Shown here piece by piece: positions 18,067 through 27,317 of a stretch of 64,000 bases of DNA; the stretch's first letter is position 1, and every line of letters starts with the position of its first letter. A model generated the notes under the pieces. It saw only the letters and a list, made by a program, of their open reading frames with translations. It was not told where the DNA came from and ran no database searches. Source of the stretch: Acidobacteriota bacterium (GTDB taxonomy: Bacteria; Acidobacteriota; Blastocatellia; Pyrinomonadales; Pyrinomonadaceae). Both the position numbers and the translations under genes were made by a program. The stretch covers positions 124,001-188,000 of the forward strand of contig JAHBSI010000002.1 in NCBI GenBank assembly GCA_019639195.1, given 5' to 3'.

Positions 18067-19445
18067 CCTAGTTCTCCGGTCTCTGCGAGATCGATGGCTC
18101 GCATCAGGCCCTTTGCCTTATTTATCGTTTCTTCAAACTCCGAAGCCGCATTTGAATCGGCCACAATTCCCGCACCTGCCTGGATCGTCGCGATCCCATT
18201 CTCGAGGACAAGTGTCCGTATCGAGATGCAGGTGTCCATATTCCCGCGATAGTCGAAATAGCCGATCGCTCCGGCGTAGATATCTCTTGTCGTCGGTTCA
18301 AGCTCGCGAATGATCTCGATCGCACGCACCTTTGGAGCTCCCGAGACAGTGCCGGCAGGGAAGCAGGCCGCAAAGGCGTCGAACATATCTCTTCCGTCCG
18401 CAAGAGTGGAAGACAGCGAGCTTACGAGATGCTGGACGTGCGAGTATTTCTCGACCGTCATAAGTGCATCGACCTTCACCGAGCCGAATTCCGAGACACG
18501 GCCGAGATCATTGCGGCCAAGGTCGACGAGCATCAGATGCTCGGAAACTTCCTTTGCATCGGCCTTCATTTCGGCGGCAAGCTGGTCATCTTCCGCGGGA
18601 GTTGCACCGCGATGACGCGTTCCGGCGATCGGCCGATACTCGAGTTTGCGGTCCGTGCATCGAACAAGCATTTCGGGCGAGGCACCGATGACGCTGCGTT
18701 CGCCGATCTGCATCAGGAACATATACGGCGACGGGTTAAGCGACCTCAACGCTCGATAGATCGCGATCGCCGACGAATTTGTCGGCCGCGTAAACCGCTG
18801 GGAATAGACCGCTTGGTAGCAATCGCCCGCCTTTATGTATTCCTTGATCTTCTCGACCGCCGCTTCGAATTGCTCGCGGGTCTGGTTCGACCCTGCCTCT
18901 TGAGATCCGCTCTTTACCGAACGTGCAAGGGAGACGGTCTTGTCACTTTCGAGCAGAGAGCGGATCTCTGCGTTTCGCGCTGTTGCGGCATCCAATTCGT
19001 GTTTCGGGGCGACGGTTACGATCTTGATCTTCTGCCGCGCGTGGTCGAACGCGATCACGGAACGATAGATCATTAGGGACGATGCAGCCTTTAGGCTCTC
19101 GCGTTCGAGCGAAGGCTCGAACCATTCACACGCATCGAAACCGATACATCCGATCGCACCGCCGATGAATGCGGGCAGATCGTGATCTGCGATCGCTTTG
19201 TGTTCGGAAAAATGACGCCGAAGGTCAGCAAAGGCCTCGGCACCACCTTCGGTAGTTCGGATCGGATCGGCGCCGATGAACGAATATCGGGCGAGATTTT
19301 CGCCGCCTTCGACGGATTCGAGCAGGAATGAATGTGTGGATCGGCAAGAGAGCTTCAGGTAAACGGCAAGCGGAGTCAGCAGATCGGCCGGGATCGTTTC
19401 AACGACCGGCTCGAGTAAGGTTGTTTGCTGCGGACTCGTATTCAT
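18063..19445 (-). CDS. trpE: Anthranilate synthase component I
   Basis: Converts chorismate to anthranilate, using ammonia from a glutaminase partner. 460 aa. The N-terminal half has the Trp feedback-site signature LLESVEGGENLARYSFIG. The C-terminal chorismate-binding domain has GTRHRGATP, DLGRNDLGRV, FPAGTVSGAPK and GAIGYFD. ATG 19445 was chosen; an upstream in-frame TTG would run into the leader terminator. The amidotransferase subunit TrpG is not encoded anywhere in this window, so it must be supplied from elsewhere. Transcription is probably controlled by the leader described at 19461-19673. Confidence 0.95.
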   Translation of the reverse strand: MNTSPQQTTLLEPVVETIPADLLTPLAVYLKLSCRSTHSFLLESVEGGENLARYSFIGADPIRTTEGGAEAFADLRRHFSEHKAIADHDLPAFIGGAIGCIGFDACEWFEPSLERESLKAASSLMIYRSVIAFDHARQKIKIVTVAPKHELDAATARNAEIRSLLESDKTVSLARSVKSGSQEAGSNQTREQFEAAVEKIKEYIKAGDCYQAVYSQRFTRPTNSSAIAIYRALRSLNPSPYMFLMQIGERSVIGASPEMLVRCTDRKLEYRPIAGTRHRGATPAEDDQLAAEMKADAKEVSEHLMLVDLGRNDLGRVSEFGSVKVDALMTVEKYSHVQHLVSSLSSTLADGRDMFDAFAACFPAGTVSGAPKVRAIEIIRELEPTTRDIYAGAIGYFDYRGNMDTCISIRTLVLENGIATIQAGAGIVADSNAASEFEETINKAKGLMRAIDLAETGELG

Positions 19446-19460
19446 TTCCAAAATCAATGA

Positions 19461-19505
19461 GTAAAAACACAAAATCGCCGCTTGAGCGGTATTTCTCAAG
19501 CGGCG
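19461..19505 (-). terminator. trp attenuator terminator
   Basis: On the minus strand, a perfect 11-bp stem (CGCCGCTTGAG/CTCAAGCGGCG; arms at 19495-19505 and 19476-19486) with an 8-nt loop is followed by ATTTTGTGTTTTT. It ends about 16-30 nt before the trpE ATG and about 40 nt after the leader-peptide stop, the position of an attenuator in ribosome-mediated control. It could also stop read-through from argS. Confidence 0.8.
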
Positions 19506-19544
19506 TCTTTTGATAGATCTGAGTTTTAGTTAGTTCTTCACTTG

Positions 19545-19634
19545 TCAGATGCGATCATAAGACGCGCCAGTAAACTGCCACCAAAAAAAGGTGTACAGGT
19601 TAAACGCGTAATAGATCGCTCCGAAGAACTTCAT
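19545..19634 (-). CDS. trpL: Putative trp operon leader peptide
   Basis: A 29-codon open frame between a sigma70-like promoter and the attenuator, ATG at 19634 and TGA at 19545-19547. The peptide begins MKFFGAIYYAFN and carries tandem tryptophans (W18-W19, codons at 19578-19583). It also has five Phe and four Tyr before or around them, so about 40 percent of residues are aromatic. Ribosome stalling at the Trp pair would leave GCGTCTT (19559-19565) free to pair with AAGACGC (19503-19509). That segment runs into the 5' arm of the terminator, giving a possible antiterminator. No Shine-Dalgarno is visible, and the predicted transcription start almost coincides with the ATG, so translation may be leaderless. 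The assignment rests on position and composition; expression is untested. Confidence 0.75.
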   Translation of the reverse strand: MKFFGAIYYAFNLYTFFWWQFTGASYDRI

Positions 19635-19642
19635 CGAGAGTA

Positions 19643-19673
19643 ACAATAGCACGAACGCCCTTGGGCGTGTCAA
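19643..19673 (-). promoter_or_regulatory. Putative sigma70 promoter of the trp leader
   Basis: On the minus strand, a consensus TTGACA (19668-19673) is followed after 19 nt by TATTGT (19643-19648). The spacer is slightly long. The expected start of transcription is at or within one or two bases of the leader-peptide ATG. Confidence 0.55.
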
Positions 19674-19708
19674 CAGCTTTTCAAAAGTTTTCTTTGGCCG
19701 CCAAGTCT

Positions 19709-21709
19709 TTACATCTTCGCCGGGACCTCGATCCCGAGATCAGCAAGTGCAGCTCGAAGACCTCTTGATGCAAAGACCGCCGCTGAGACAAGAATGGCGC
19801 GACGCGTTGCGTTCGGCTCAGCTATGATCTTGTGGTTGTGGTAGAAAAGGTTGAATGCCTTCGCAAGATTGAACGTGTATTTTGCCAGGATCGCCGGTTC
19901 ATTTGCATTTGCCGCCTGCCGCACCGTTTCTTCAAGCCGTGAAGCAAGTGCGATCAATGCCCAGATCTCGTCACCGCCTTCGCCGGCGAAAACTTCGTTC
20001 ACCTTTTCGCGATCCGAAAGGTTCGGCAATAGCGATTCAAAACTCTCGCCCTTGTCCGCGAGCTTGCGAAAGATCGAATTCGCACGCACAGCGGAATACT
20101 GACAAAAACATCCGGTCTCGCCTTCGAACGACAAGGCTTCCTTGAAATCGAATACGATCACGGTGTTTCGCGTGAACTTCAGAAGGAAGTAGCGAAGAGC
20201 ACCGATAGCGAGCTGATGTGCGATCTTCCGCTTCTCATCTTCGCTTTCGTCCGGATGACGAGATCCGACCTCGGCGTAGGCATTCGCTTCGAGGCGGTCG
20301 ATGAGGTCATCGGCCTTAACTCCGAGGCCTTTGCGGCCGCTCATCTCGATAAATGAACGCTTGCGGTCGTCATCCGACAGTTTGAACCCGAGCTCTTCGG
20401 CAGCCGATGGAGAAAGGGCGACCATCTCGTACGCAAGATGAACACTTGCCGAGAGTCCGCGTTCGGGCGAGATCGCAGCAACGCCTTTTTTGACGATCTC
20501 CTGGGGATAGGACTGTCGCGTATCGATGACGTTGTAGATCTTTTCGCCGCCGCCAAATTTCGGATGCGAGGCAGCCCCTTCGCCGGCGGTCGTGATCCAA
20601 ACCTCGCCTCCGGCATCCTTGCGAAAGGGGCGATAGTTGAAGTCCAGGCCGAGGATGCCGAGCTTCCACATCTGATAGGCAATGTCTTTTCCGGTGTAGG
20701 TAACTGTGCCGTTCGAGCGGACAAGGATCTTGTCGGCCTCGTGTTCGTCCGTGCCGGAATGCTCTTCAAACGGCATCACCCAACACCCTGCGTGCTTGCC
20801 CTCGCTTTCGAACCGAACAACACCAAGTTCCTTCATCTTCTCGAATGCCTTGTCCCAGAAATGCAGGTGGAGGATCTCGGATTCGCGAGGCAGTAGATCG
20901 TAATAGATGGACAACCGCTCCATCGTCTCAAGAATGCACTCAACGTTTCGCGTCGCGACAAAGTCAGCGAAATCAGCGGTCGAATTTCCGCCTTCCTCGA
21001 GGGCATGCAGGACCTCGGCACGGCAGGTCTTCAACGATTCATCGGTCTGGAAGGTCTGTCCGACGCGTGCGTAAAGGTCCCAGCAATAGTGATCGAAACG
21101 CTTGCCGCTTGCCGTCAACTCTTTGTCGAGGGCTTTGACCGAGGCTAGATCACGGCCTTCGAGATAGAGGAAACCGACGACAACATCGGCGACCTGAACA
21201 CCCGTGTTGTCGATATAGTTCTGGATCTCGACGGCCTTGCCAGTGCTCGTCAAAATGCGTGCAAATGTATCGCCAAGGACGGAATTTCGGACATGGCCGA
21301 TATGTGCGGCCTTATTCGGATTGACGGATGTGTGTTCAATGCAAACCTTTGCTCTTTCGCCATCCCCAACCGAAGCGATCGGCTCTGCATTCGCATTTTC
21401 AGAGAGAAACGCCGCCCGATCAAAGAAGATATTCAAATAACCGGCGCCCGCAACCTCAACACGCGACACTCCGGCGATGCCTTCTATTGCGGCCTTTAAC
21501 GTCTCGCCGATCGCTCGCGGATTAGCTTTTTCGCCGGTCTGCTGCTTGATGAGTTTTGCGAGTTCGAACGCGACCGGGAATGCAAGGTCACCAAGTTCCG
21601 TTTTTGGAGGCACTTCGGCGACGATATTCTCGAGCTTTATGGAAAAGTGCGTTTCGGCGGCGGCTTTGACCTTTTCGTCGAGCAAAGCCCTAAGTTCAAT
21701 TAGCGTCAT
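19709..21709 (-). CDS. argS: Arginyl-tRNA synthetase
   Basis: Class I synthetase that charges tRNA-Arg. 666 aa. It has an N-terminal Add-1 domain and the HIGH motif in NPNKAAHIGHVRNS. The KMSKS-equivalent is MSGRKGLGVK, and a DALR anticodon-binding domain lies at the C-terminus (AFNLFYHNHKI). The frame is open further upstream, but ATG 21709 (MTLIELRALLDEKVK) matches the normal N-terminus and the extension is low-complexity. It is divergent from larC across 116 bp and upstream of the trp leader on the same strand. Confidence 0.95.
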   Translation of the reverse strand: MTLIELRALLDEKVKAAAETHFSIKLENIVAEVPPKTELGDLAFPVAFELAKLIKQQTGEKANPRAIGETLKAAIEGIAGVSRVEVAGAGYLNIFFDRAAFLSENANAEPIASVGDGERAKVCIEHTSVNPNKAAHIGHVRNSVLGDTFARILTSTGKAVEIQNYIDNTGVQVADVVVGFLYLEGRDLASVKALDKELTASGKRFDHYCWDLYARVGQTFQTDESLKTCRAEVLHALEEGGNSTADFADFVATRNVECILETMERLSIYYDLLPRESEILHLHFWDKAFEKMKELGVVRFESEGKHAGCWVMPFEEHSGTDEHEADKILVRSNGTVTYTGKDIAYQMWKLGILGLDFNYRPFRKDAGGEVWITTAGEGAASHPKFGGGEKIYNVIDTRQSYPQEIVKKGVAAISPERGLSASVHLAYEMVALSPSAAEELGFKLSDDDRKRSFIEMSGRKGLGVKADDLIDRLEANAYAEVGSRHPDESEDEKRKIAHQLAIGALRYFLLKFTRNTVIVFDFKEALSFEGETGCFCQYSAVRANSIFRKLADKGESFESLLPNLSDREKVNEVFAGEGGDEIWALIALASRLEETVRQAANANEPAILAKYTFNLAKAFNLFYHNHKIIAEPNATRRAILVSAAVFASRGLRAALADLGIEVPAKM

Positions 21710-21825
21710 GACGTTCAGGATAAACGCCAGATTATATCGCCCCGTGTGCCGTGTTGACAACGAACTGAGCACCGCAAAAACGCCCAACTTTTTATTTTTC
21801 AGGGAAATAGCTAAAATCAAACCCG

Positions 21826-23040
21826 ATGAAGACACTGTATTTTGACTGTTTTTCGGGGGCGAGCGGGAATATGATCCTCGGCGGACTCCTTGAACTCGGC
21901 ATAGACGGGGACGCGCTACGAGCCGAGCTCGCAAAACTCAACCTTAACGGTATTGAGCTTGTCATCGAGAAGGTTGATCGCTCCGGCATCAATTCGACTC
22001 ACGTCGAGGTGAAATATCCGCACGAGCACGTTCATCGACACCTAAAAGACATCGTCAAGATCATCGACGGAAGCACTCTTTCGGCGGCGGTCAAGCAGCG
22101 AGCGATCGCGATCTTTACGCGTCTGGCCGAGGCTGAGGCAAAGGTTCACGGCATATCGATCGAGCGTGTGCATTTCCACGAAGTTGGAGCGTTGGACGCG
22201 ATCGTGGACATTGTCGGAGCCTGCATTGGGTTTGAAATGCTCGGGATCGAGCGTTTCGCGGCGTCTGCCCTGAATCTTGGCAGCGGAATGGTCGAGATGG
22301 CGCACGGTAAGTTTCCTGTTCCGCCGCCTGCTGTGGCCGAACTGATCAAGGGTATTCCCGCATTTGCGACCGAAGGCAGCGGTGAGTTATTGACGCCGAC
22401 TGGAGCAGCCATAATCTCAACTATTTGTGATAGTTACGATGTGATGCCTAAGATATCACTTGAAGGCATTGGATACGGTGCCGGAACGCGAGATACGAAG
22501 GGAACGCCGAATGTCCTGCGGCTGATGGTAGGCGAGACATCAGAGGAATTTGCGGATTCAAAGAAAGATGGCGAGAAGCTGGTCGTCCTCGAAACTAACG
22601 TTGATGACGCTTCGCCTCAGACGCTTGGCTTTGCAATGGAGCGTGCTTTTGCCCTGAATGCACTCGATTGCTGGTTTACGCCCATCCAGATGAAGAAGAA
22701 TCGGCCCGCAACCCTTTTGACAGTTCTTTGTGAGCCGACCGACGTAAGGCAGATCGAGGAGATGCTCTTCCGCGAGACAACGACCCTCGGAATACGCCGA
22801 CGAGACGTCGAACGCGTCAGTCTTGAACGCAGCTCTGAGACGATAGCGACCGAGTTCGGTGACGTGCGTGTTAAGGTGTCTCGGTTGGACGGGAACGTAT
22901 TGACCAGAAAGGCTGAGTTTGACGATCTGAAAAAGATCGCCGAATCGACCGATCAACCACTCAGAGACATCACGGCAAAGATCGAGAAGCTCCTGGATGA
23001 GAAGGACGCGATACTTGTAAAGGTCGCGGGAAAGCAGTAG
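21826..23040 (+). CDS. larC: Nickel-pincer cofactor biosynthesis protein LarC
   Basis: LarC inserts nickel into the pyridinium dithiocarboxylate cofactor used by lactate racemase and related enzymes. 404 aa in one uninterrupted frame, unlike lactobacilli where larC is read by frameshift. The N-terminus MKTLYFDCFSGASGNMILGG is the family hallmark; HFHEVGALDAIVDIVG and ETNVDDASPQTLGFAMERAF also match. LarB, LarE and a LarA-type enzyme are not in this window. The folE start codon follows its stop directly, so the two are cotranscribed. Confidence 0.92.
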   Translation: MKTLYFDCFSGASGNMILGGLLELGIDGDALRAELAKLNLNGIELVIEKVDRSGINSTHVEVKYPHEHVHRHLKDIVKIIDGSTLSAAVKQRAIAIFTRLAEAEAKVHGISIERVHFHEVGALDAIVDIVGACIGFEMLGIERFAASALNLGSGMVEMAHGKFPVPPPAVAELIKGIPAFATEGSGELLTPTGAAIISTICDSYDVMPKISLEGIGYGAGTRDTKGTPNVLRLMVGETSEEFADSKKDGEKLVVLETNVDDASPQTLGFAMERAFALNALDCWFTPIQMKKNRPATLLTVLCEPTDVRQIEEMLFRETTTLGIRRRDVERVSLERSSETIATEFGDVRVKVSRLDGNVLTRKAEFDDLKKIAESTDQPLRDITAKIEKLLDEKDAILVKVAGKQ

Positions 23041-23637
23041 ATGGCAGAAAAAAAGAAGAAAAGAAGCAAGAAGAAGGCCGTTGACCTGAAGAAGATCGCT
23101 GACGGCGTCCGACTCATTCTCGAAGGAATTGGCGAGGATCCTGAACGCGACGGGCTGTTGAAGACGCCCGAGCGGGTCGCCGACTTTTACGCAGAACTGA
23201 CCGAAGGGATGCGGATCGACCCGAGTGAATTCATCGTGCCGCTGCCAGGCGATTCGCACGACGAGATGGTGCTCGTAAAAGACATTTCGATCTCGTCGAT
23301 CTGCGAGCATCATCTCGCGCCGTTCACGGGAAAATGCCATATCGCGTACATTCCGAAAGACGGTCGGATCGTTGGGCTTTCAAAACTTGCGAGGCTCGCC
23401 GAGGTCTTCTCGCGGCGTTTGCAGGTGCAGGAGCGGCTCACGCAGGAGATAGCAAATACGCTTTTTGAGAATCTAAAACCGCTAGGCGTAATGGTCGTTG
23501 TCGAGGCCGAACATACATGTATGACGCTTCGCGGCGTCAGAAAGCCCGGCTCAGTCACGGTCACGTCCGCAGTGCTTGGCGGTTTCCGAAGCGACCCGAG
23601 AACCCGTGCCGAAGCGATGGCACACATTAAAGGATAA
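23041..23637 (+). CDS. folE: GTP cyclohydrolase I
   Basis: Converts GTP to 7,8-dihydroneopterin triphosphate, first step of folate and pterin synthesis. 198 aa with a very basic N-terminus (MAEKKKKRSKKKAVDLKK). The zinc ligands are in SICEHHLAPF and HTCMTLRGVRKPG. The motifs GLSKLARL, RLQVQERLT and TSAVLGGF are all typical of FolE type I. Its ATG abuts the larC stop, and the M28 peptidase starts 2 bp after its own stop. Confidence 0.95.
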   Translation: MAEKKKKRSKKKAVDLKKIADGVRLILEGIGEDPERDGLLKTPERVADFYAELTEGMRIDPSEFIVPLPGDSHDEMVLVKDISISSICEHHLAPFTGKCHIAYIPKDGRIVGLSKLARLAEVFSRRLQVQERLTQEIANTLFENLKPLGVMVVVEAEHTCMTLRGVRKPGSVTVTSAVLGGFRSDPRTRAEAMAHIKG

Positions 23638-23639
23638 AG

Positions 23640-25292
23640 ATGAAGAAGATACTCGTACTCTTTTCGCTTGTGTCGATGCTTTCGATCTGCGCTTTTGCCC
23701 AGGACTATACCTCACAATTTAGTGAGGCAAAGATGCGTGAGCGTGTGAAGACGCTTTCGTCCGATGCGTTCGAGGGCCGCGGACCGGGAACGCCGGGCGG
23801 TCAAAAGGCTGCGAAATATATTGCCGATCAAATGCGTGCGGCCGGCGTTCAGCCGGGAAACGGAAAGAGCTATTTCCAGCAGATCGACTTCATTGCTATG
23901 AAGGCCGATCCGAATACCAAGCTGCAGGTTTCCGGTTCAAAAGGCGAGAAAGACTATCGTTTCCTTGATGATTTTGTTGCCGTTACCGGAGCCCAAGCGG
24001 CCTCTGTGAATACCAGGGCCGAGCTGGTTTTCGTCGGCTACGGCATTGATTCTCCCCTTTATAAATGGAATGACTACAAGGGCAATGCAGGTGATTTTCG
24101 CGGCAAATACTTGATGATCCTTGTAAACGATCCGCCTGCGACGAAGGATGAAGCGGATCTTTTTGGCGGCGACGCTCTGACGTATTTCGGCCGTTGGACG
24201 TACAAATACGAAGAAGCGGCAAGGCGTGGTGCCGCGGGCGTGATCCTTGTTCACACTGACAGGTCAGCAGGTTACGGGTGGAACGTCATTCGAAGCTCGA
24301 ACGGCAACTGGCGTTATGAGATCCTGCGTACAAAAAGCGACAAGACCCCATTCTTGAATGTTCGTGCATGGGCAACGGAGAATGCGGCCGGACATATCCT
24401 TGAGCAGGCCGGACTGAGCCTAAAAGACCTTTCCGAGGCCGCAAAGTCGCGTGATTTTAGGCCCGTTAAGACGGGCCTGACAGTCGGCCTTGATCTTAAA
24501 AGCGAAACAAAGCATATCTCGTCGCCGAATGTTGTCGGCAAGGTGACCGGCAGTGATGCGAAGCTACGAGATCAATACGTGATCTACACGGCGCATTACG
24601 ATCATCTCGGCGTGGGTGAACCTAACAAAGATGGCGACAAGATCTATAACGGTGCTTATGACAACGCCTCGGGCGTATCTGCGGTACTGGGCATCGCCGA
24701 GGTTCTGGCGAAGATGCCGTTAAAGCAGCGACCGAAGCGCTCGATCTACTTCCTGTTTCCGGCCGCAGAAGAGCAAGGCTTGCTGGGTGCCGAATACTAC
24801 GCGCGACATCCGCTCGTTCCGCTTGCCAAAACGGCTGCAAACATCAATCTTGACGGCGTGAATTTCGTCGGAAAGGTTGACGACTTTATAGCACTCGGGG
24901 CAAACCGCTCCTCGATGATCGATCAGATAAACGAGGCGGCAAAAGAACGGAATTTCACGATCAAGGATGATCCCGATCCGGGCCAGGGATTCTTCTTCCG
25001 CTCTGACCATTTTCCGTTTGCAAAAGCTGGCGTGCCGGCGGTGAACTTTTCGCACGGCGACCATTTTATCGGCGGTTCAAGCAAAGACGCGTCGAAATTC
25101 CTGATGGATTACACCGAGAAATATTATCACCAGGTCGGCGATGAATATCACGACTGGTGGGATATGTCCGCGATGGTGCAGGAAGCTGAATTTGCGCTCT
25201 CATTCGGAATAAAGATCGCTAATGCACCGAAGATGCCGCGGTACAAGGCGAACGATGAATTCTCGGCTCCTGATAAGAAACGTCTGCCGTAA
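23640..25292 (+). CDS. Secreted M28 family zinc metallopeptidase
   Basis: An exported aminopeptidase-like enzyme of 550 aa. Signal peptide MKKILVLFSLVSMLSICAFAQ. A PA (protease-associated) insert lies in the first half (about residues 110-230). The M28 dinuclear zinc core has TAHYDHLG, the bridging Asp in GAYDNASGVSA, the Glu pair in FPAAEEQGLLGAEYY and a late His in FSHGDHFIGGSSKDA. It probably degrades peptides in the periplasm or outside the cell. It is placed tightly after folE and before metG, so it is likely in the same transcript, although its function is unrelated. Confidence 0.9.
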   Translation: MKKILVLFSLVSMLSICAFAQDYTSQFSEAKMRERVKTLSSDAFEGRGPGTPGGQKAAKYIADQMRAAGVQPGNGKSYFQQIDFIAMKADPNTKLQVSGSKGEKDYRFLDDFVAVTGAQAASVNTRAELVFVGYGIDSPLYKWNDYKGNAGDFRGKYLMILVNDPPATKDEADLFGGDALTYFGRWTYKYEEAARRGAAGVILVHTDRSAGYGWNVIRSSNGNWRYEILRTKSDKTPFLNVRAWATENAAGHILEQAGLSLKDLSEAAKSRDFRPVKTGLTVGLDLKSETKHISSPNVVGKVTGSDAKLRDQYVIYTAHYDHLGVGEPNKDGDKIYNGAYDNASGVSAVLGIAEVLAKMPLKQRPKRSIYFLFPAAEEQGLLGAEYYARHPLVPLAKTAANINLDGVNFVGKVDDFIALGANRSSMIDQINEAAKERNFTIKDDPDPGQGFFFRSDHFPFAKAGVPAVNFSHGDHFIGGSSKDASKFLMDYTEKYYHQVGDEYHDWWDMSAMVQEAEFALSFGIKIANAPKMPRYKANDEFSAPDKKRLP

Positions 25293-25304
25293 TTGAACTT
25301 AAAG

Positions 25305-27317
25305 ATGCCGGGAACTTTTTACATTACAACGCCGATCTACTACGCGAACAGCTTGCCGCACCTTGGGCATCTATACACGACGTTGGTTGCGGACGCGATA
25401 CGCCGATACAAACGCCAACGCGGATTCGATACGTATTTCCTTACCGGAACCGACGAGCACGGCATCAATATCCAGCGTGCGGCAGAGAAAGAAGGCCGAA
25501 GCCCGAAAGCTCAGGTCGATCTTATCTCTGCGGAGCTCAAGCGAATGTTCGCGTCATTTGGCCTGGACACGGCGAACGACGGGTACGACATCTTTATGCG
25601 TACCACCGAACCGTACCATTACGCAGGCGCTCAGGCGTTTTGGCTGGAGATCGCAAAGAACAAAACGCCAAAAGGGAATTCGACGATCTATAAGGGCTTT
25701 TACGAAGGCTGGTTCTGTGCGCCTTGCGCGGAATTTAAGACCGAAGAGCAATATTTCATTCCTGACGGCTCCGAGCAACCGCATTGCCCGATCCACGAAC
25801 GTCCGCTGGATAAGGTCGCCGAAGAGAGCTACTTTTTCCGCCTTTCGGACTATCAGGACTTTTTGATCGAGACGATCGAGGCCGCTCCGTCACGCATCCG
25901 GCCGGAGGCTCGTCGCAACGAAGTCCTGTCATTTGTCCGCGGCGGTTTGCAGGACCTGTCTATCAGCCGTCAGCGTTCTGCTGTTTCGTGGGGAATTCCT
26001 GTTCCGGGCGATGAAGAACATGTGATGTACGTCTGGCTAGATGCTCTGTCGAATTACATCACGGCCCTCGGCTACGGAAGCGGCGATTCTTCCAAGCTCG
26101 ACCGATACTGGCAAAATGTGACCCATTTGGTCGGAAAGGACATTTTGCGGTTCCACACGGTCTATTGGTTCTCTTTCCTTGCGGCCGCCGGGTTGAAGTT
26201 GCCCGACACAGTTTTTGCCCACGGAATGTGGCTCGACGCGAACGGCCGAAAGATGGGAAAGACAATAGGTAACGTCATCGAAGTTGATGTATTACTTAAA
26301 CATTTCCAAGTCGATGCTGTCCGATATTTTGTTCTTAGGGAGATGGTGTTCGGGCAGGACGGCAAGTTTGGTTACGAGAATTTGATCGATCGGGCGAACG
26401 CCGACCTGGCGAGCGGCCTTGGCAATCTCGCAAGCCGCACGCTTTCGATGATCGCGAAATATCGCGAAGGCAGGATACCGGCAGGAGACGGCGGAGAGTT
26501 CGCCGCAGGCGTCGCGGCCTACCGAGACAAGTTTATTGGGCATTTCGACGATCTCGAGCTGAGCCAGGCACTCGAATCCGCTTGGGCGATCATTGCTTCG
26601 GCGGACAAGATGATCTCGGATGAGAAGCCATGGCTCCTCGCAAAAGAACCTGACCGCGATGGGGAGTTGAACGATGTCCTCTTCCGGGCAGCCGAAACAC
26701 TCCGTTGGCTGTGTGTGATGCTCTATCCGGTGATGCCGCGTTCTGCAGAGAAGATCTATCGACAACTCGGGCTCAAAGACGATCTGCGGCTGGCAGATCC
26801 GGCCTCGCTTGAATGGAGCGTATTCGCCGAGGGAACAATGATCGGTGAGAGCGAAGCGGTCTTTCCGCGAATTGATAAAACAAAAGTTATGAGTGAAATA
26901 AATGAGCAGAAGGCAGTCGGCGGGGAACAACCGTCGGCCGTGACCGAAGCGATCGAGCAGCCCGCGGCTGAAGCCGAGAATTTCATCACGATCGATGATT
27001 TCCTAAAGGTGGAGTTGCGTGTCGGTGAGATCAAGGTTGCCGAACGTATTCCGAACGCTGATAAACTTTTGCGCTTTGAGATCGACCTCGGCGAAGAAAC
27101 GCCTCGACAGATCCTCGCCGGACTGGCCGAATACTACGAGCCCGAAAAGCTGATAGGCCGCAAGGTCGTGGTCGTCGCAAATCTTAAGCCACGCAAGATG
27201 CGAGGCCTTGAATCGCAGGGAATGATCTGTGCCGCCTCTCTCGAAGACAACACCGGCCCGTCGCCCGCACTCGCAACATTTCTCGAAGACGTCGACGTCG
27301 GAGCAAGACTGAAATGA
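25305..27317 (+). CDS. metG: Methionyl-tRNA synthetase with C-terminal tRNA-binding domain
   Basis: Charges initiator and elongator tRNA-Met. About 670 aa. The HIGH-type motif is in NSLPHLGHLYTT and the KMSKS-type loop is KMGKTIGNV. The zinc knuckle is reduced to one CAPC plus a CPIH. Residues about 575-670 are a fused Trbp111/EMAP-II-like tRNA-binding domain (DDFLKVELRVGEI, NLKPRKMRGLESQGM). ATG 25305 gives the normal MPGTFYITTPIYYANS start; an in-frame TTG 12 nt upstream is less likely. It overlaps the next gene by 4 bp. Confidence 0.95.
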   Translation: MPGTFYITTPIYYANSLPHLGHLYTTLVADAIRRYKRQRGFDTYFLTGTDEHGINIQRAAEKEGRSPKAQVDLISAELKRMFASFGLDTANDGYDIFMRTTEPYHYAGAQAFWLEIAKNKTPKGNSTIYKGFYEGWFCAPCAEFKTEEQYFIPDGSEQPHCPIHERPLDKVAEESYFFRLSDYQDFLIETIEAAPSRIRPEARRNEVLSFVRGGLQDLSISRQRSAVSWGIPVPGDEEHVMYVWLDALSNYITALGYGSGDSSKLDRYWQNVTHLVGKDILRFHTVYWFSFLAAAGLKLPDTVFAHGMWLDANGRKMGKTIGNVIEVDVLLKHFQVDAVRYFVLREMVFGQDGKFGYENLIDRANADLASGLGNLASRTLSMIAKYREGRIPAGDGGEFAAGVAAYRDKFIGHFDDLELSQALESAWAIIASADKMISDEKPWLLAKEPDRDGELNDVLFRAAETLRWLCVMLYPVMPRSAEKIYRQLGLKDDLRLADPASLEWSVFAEGTMIGESEAVFPRIDKTKVMSEINEQKAVGGEQPSAVTEAIEQPAAEAENFITIDDFLKVELRVGEIKVAERIPNADKLLRFEIDLGEETPRQILAGLAEYYEPEKLIGRKVVVVANLKPRKMRGLESQGMICAASLEDNTGPSPALATFLEDVDVGARLK

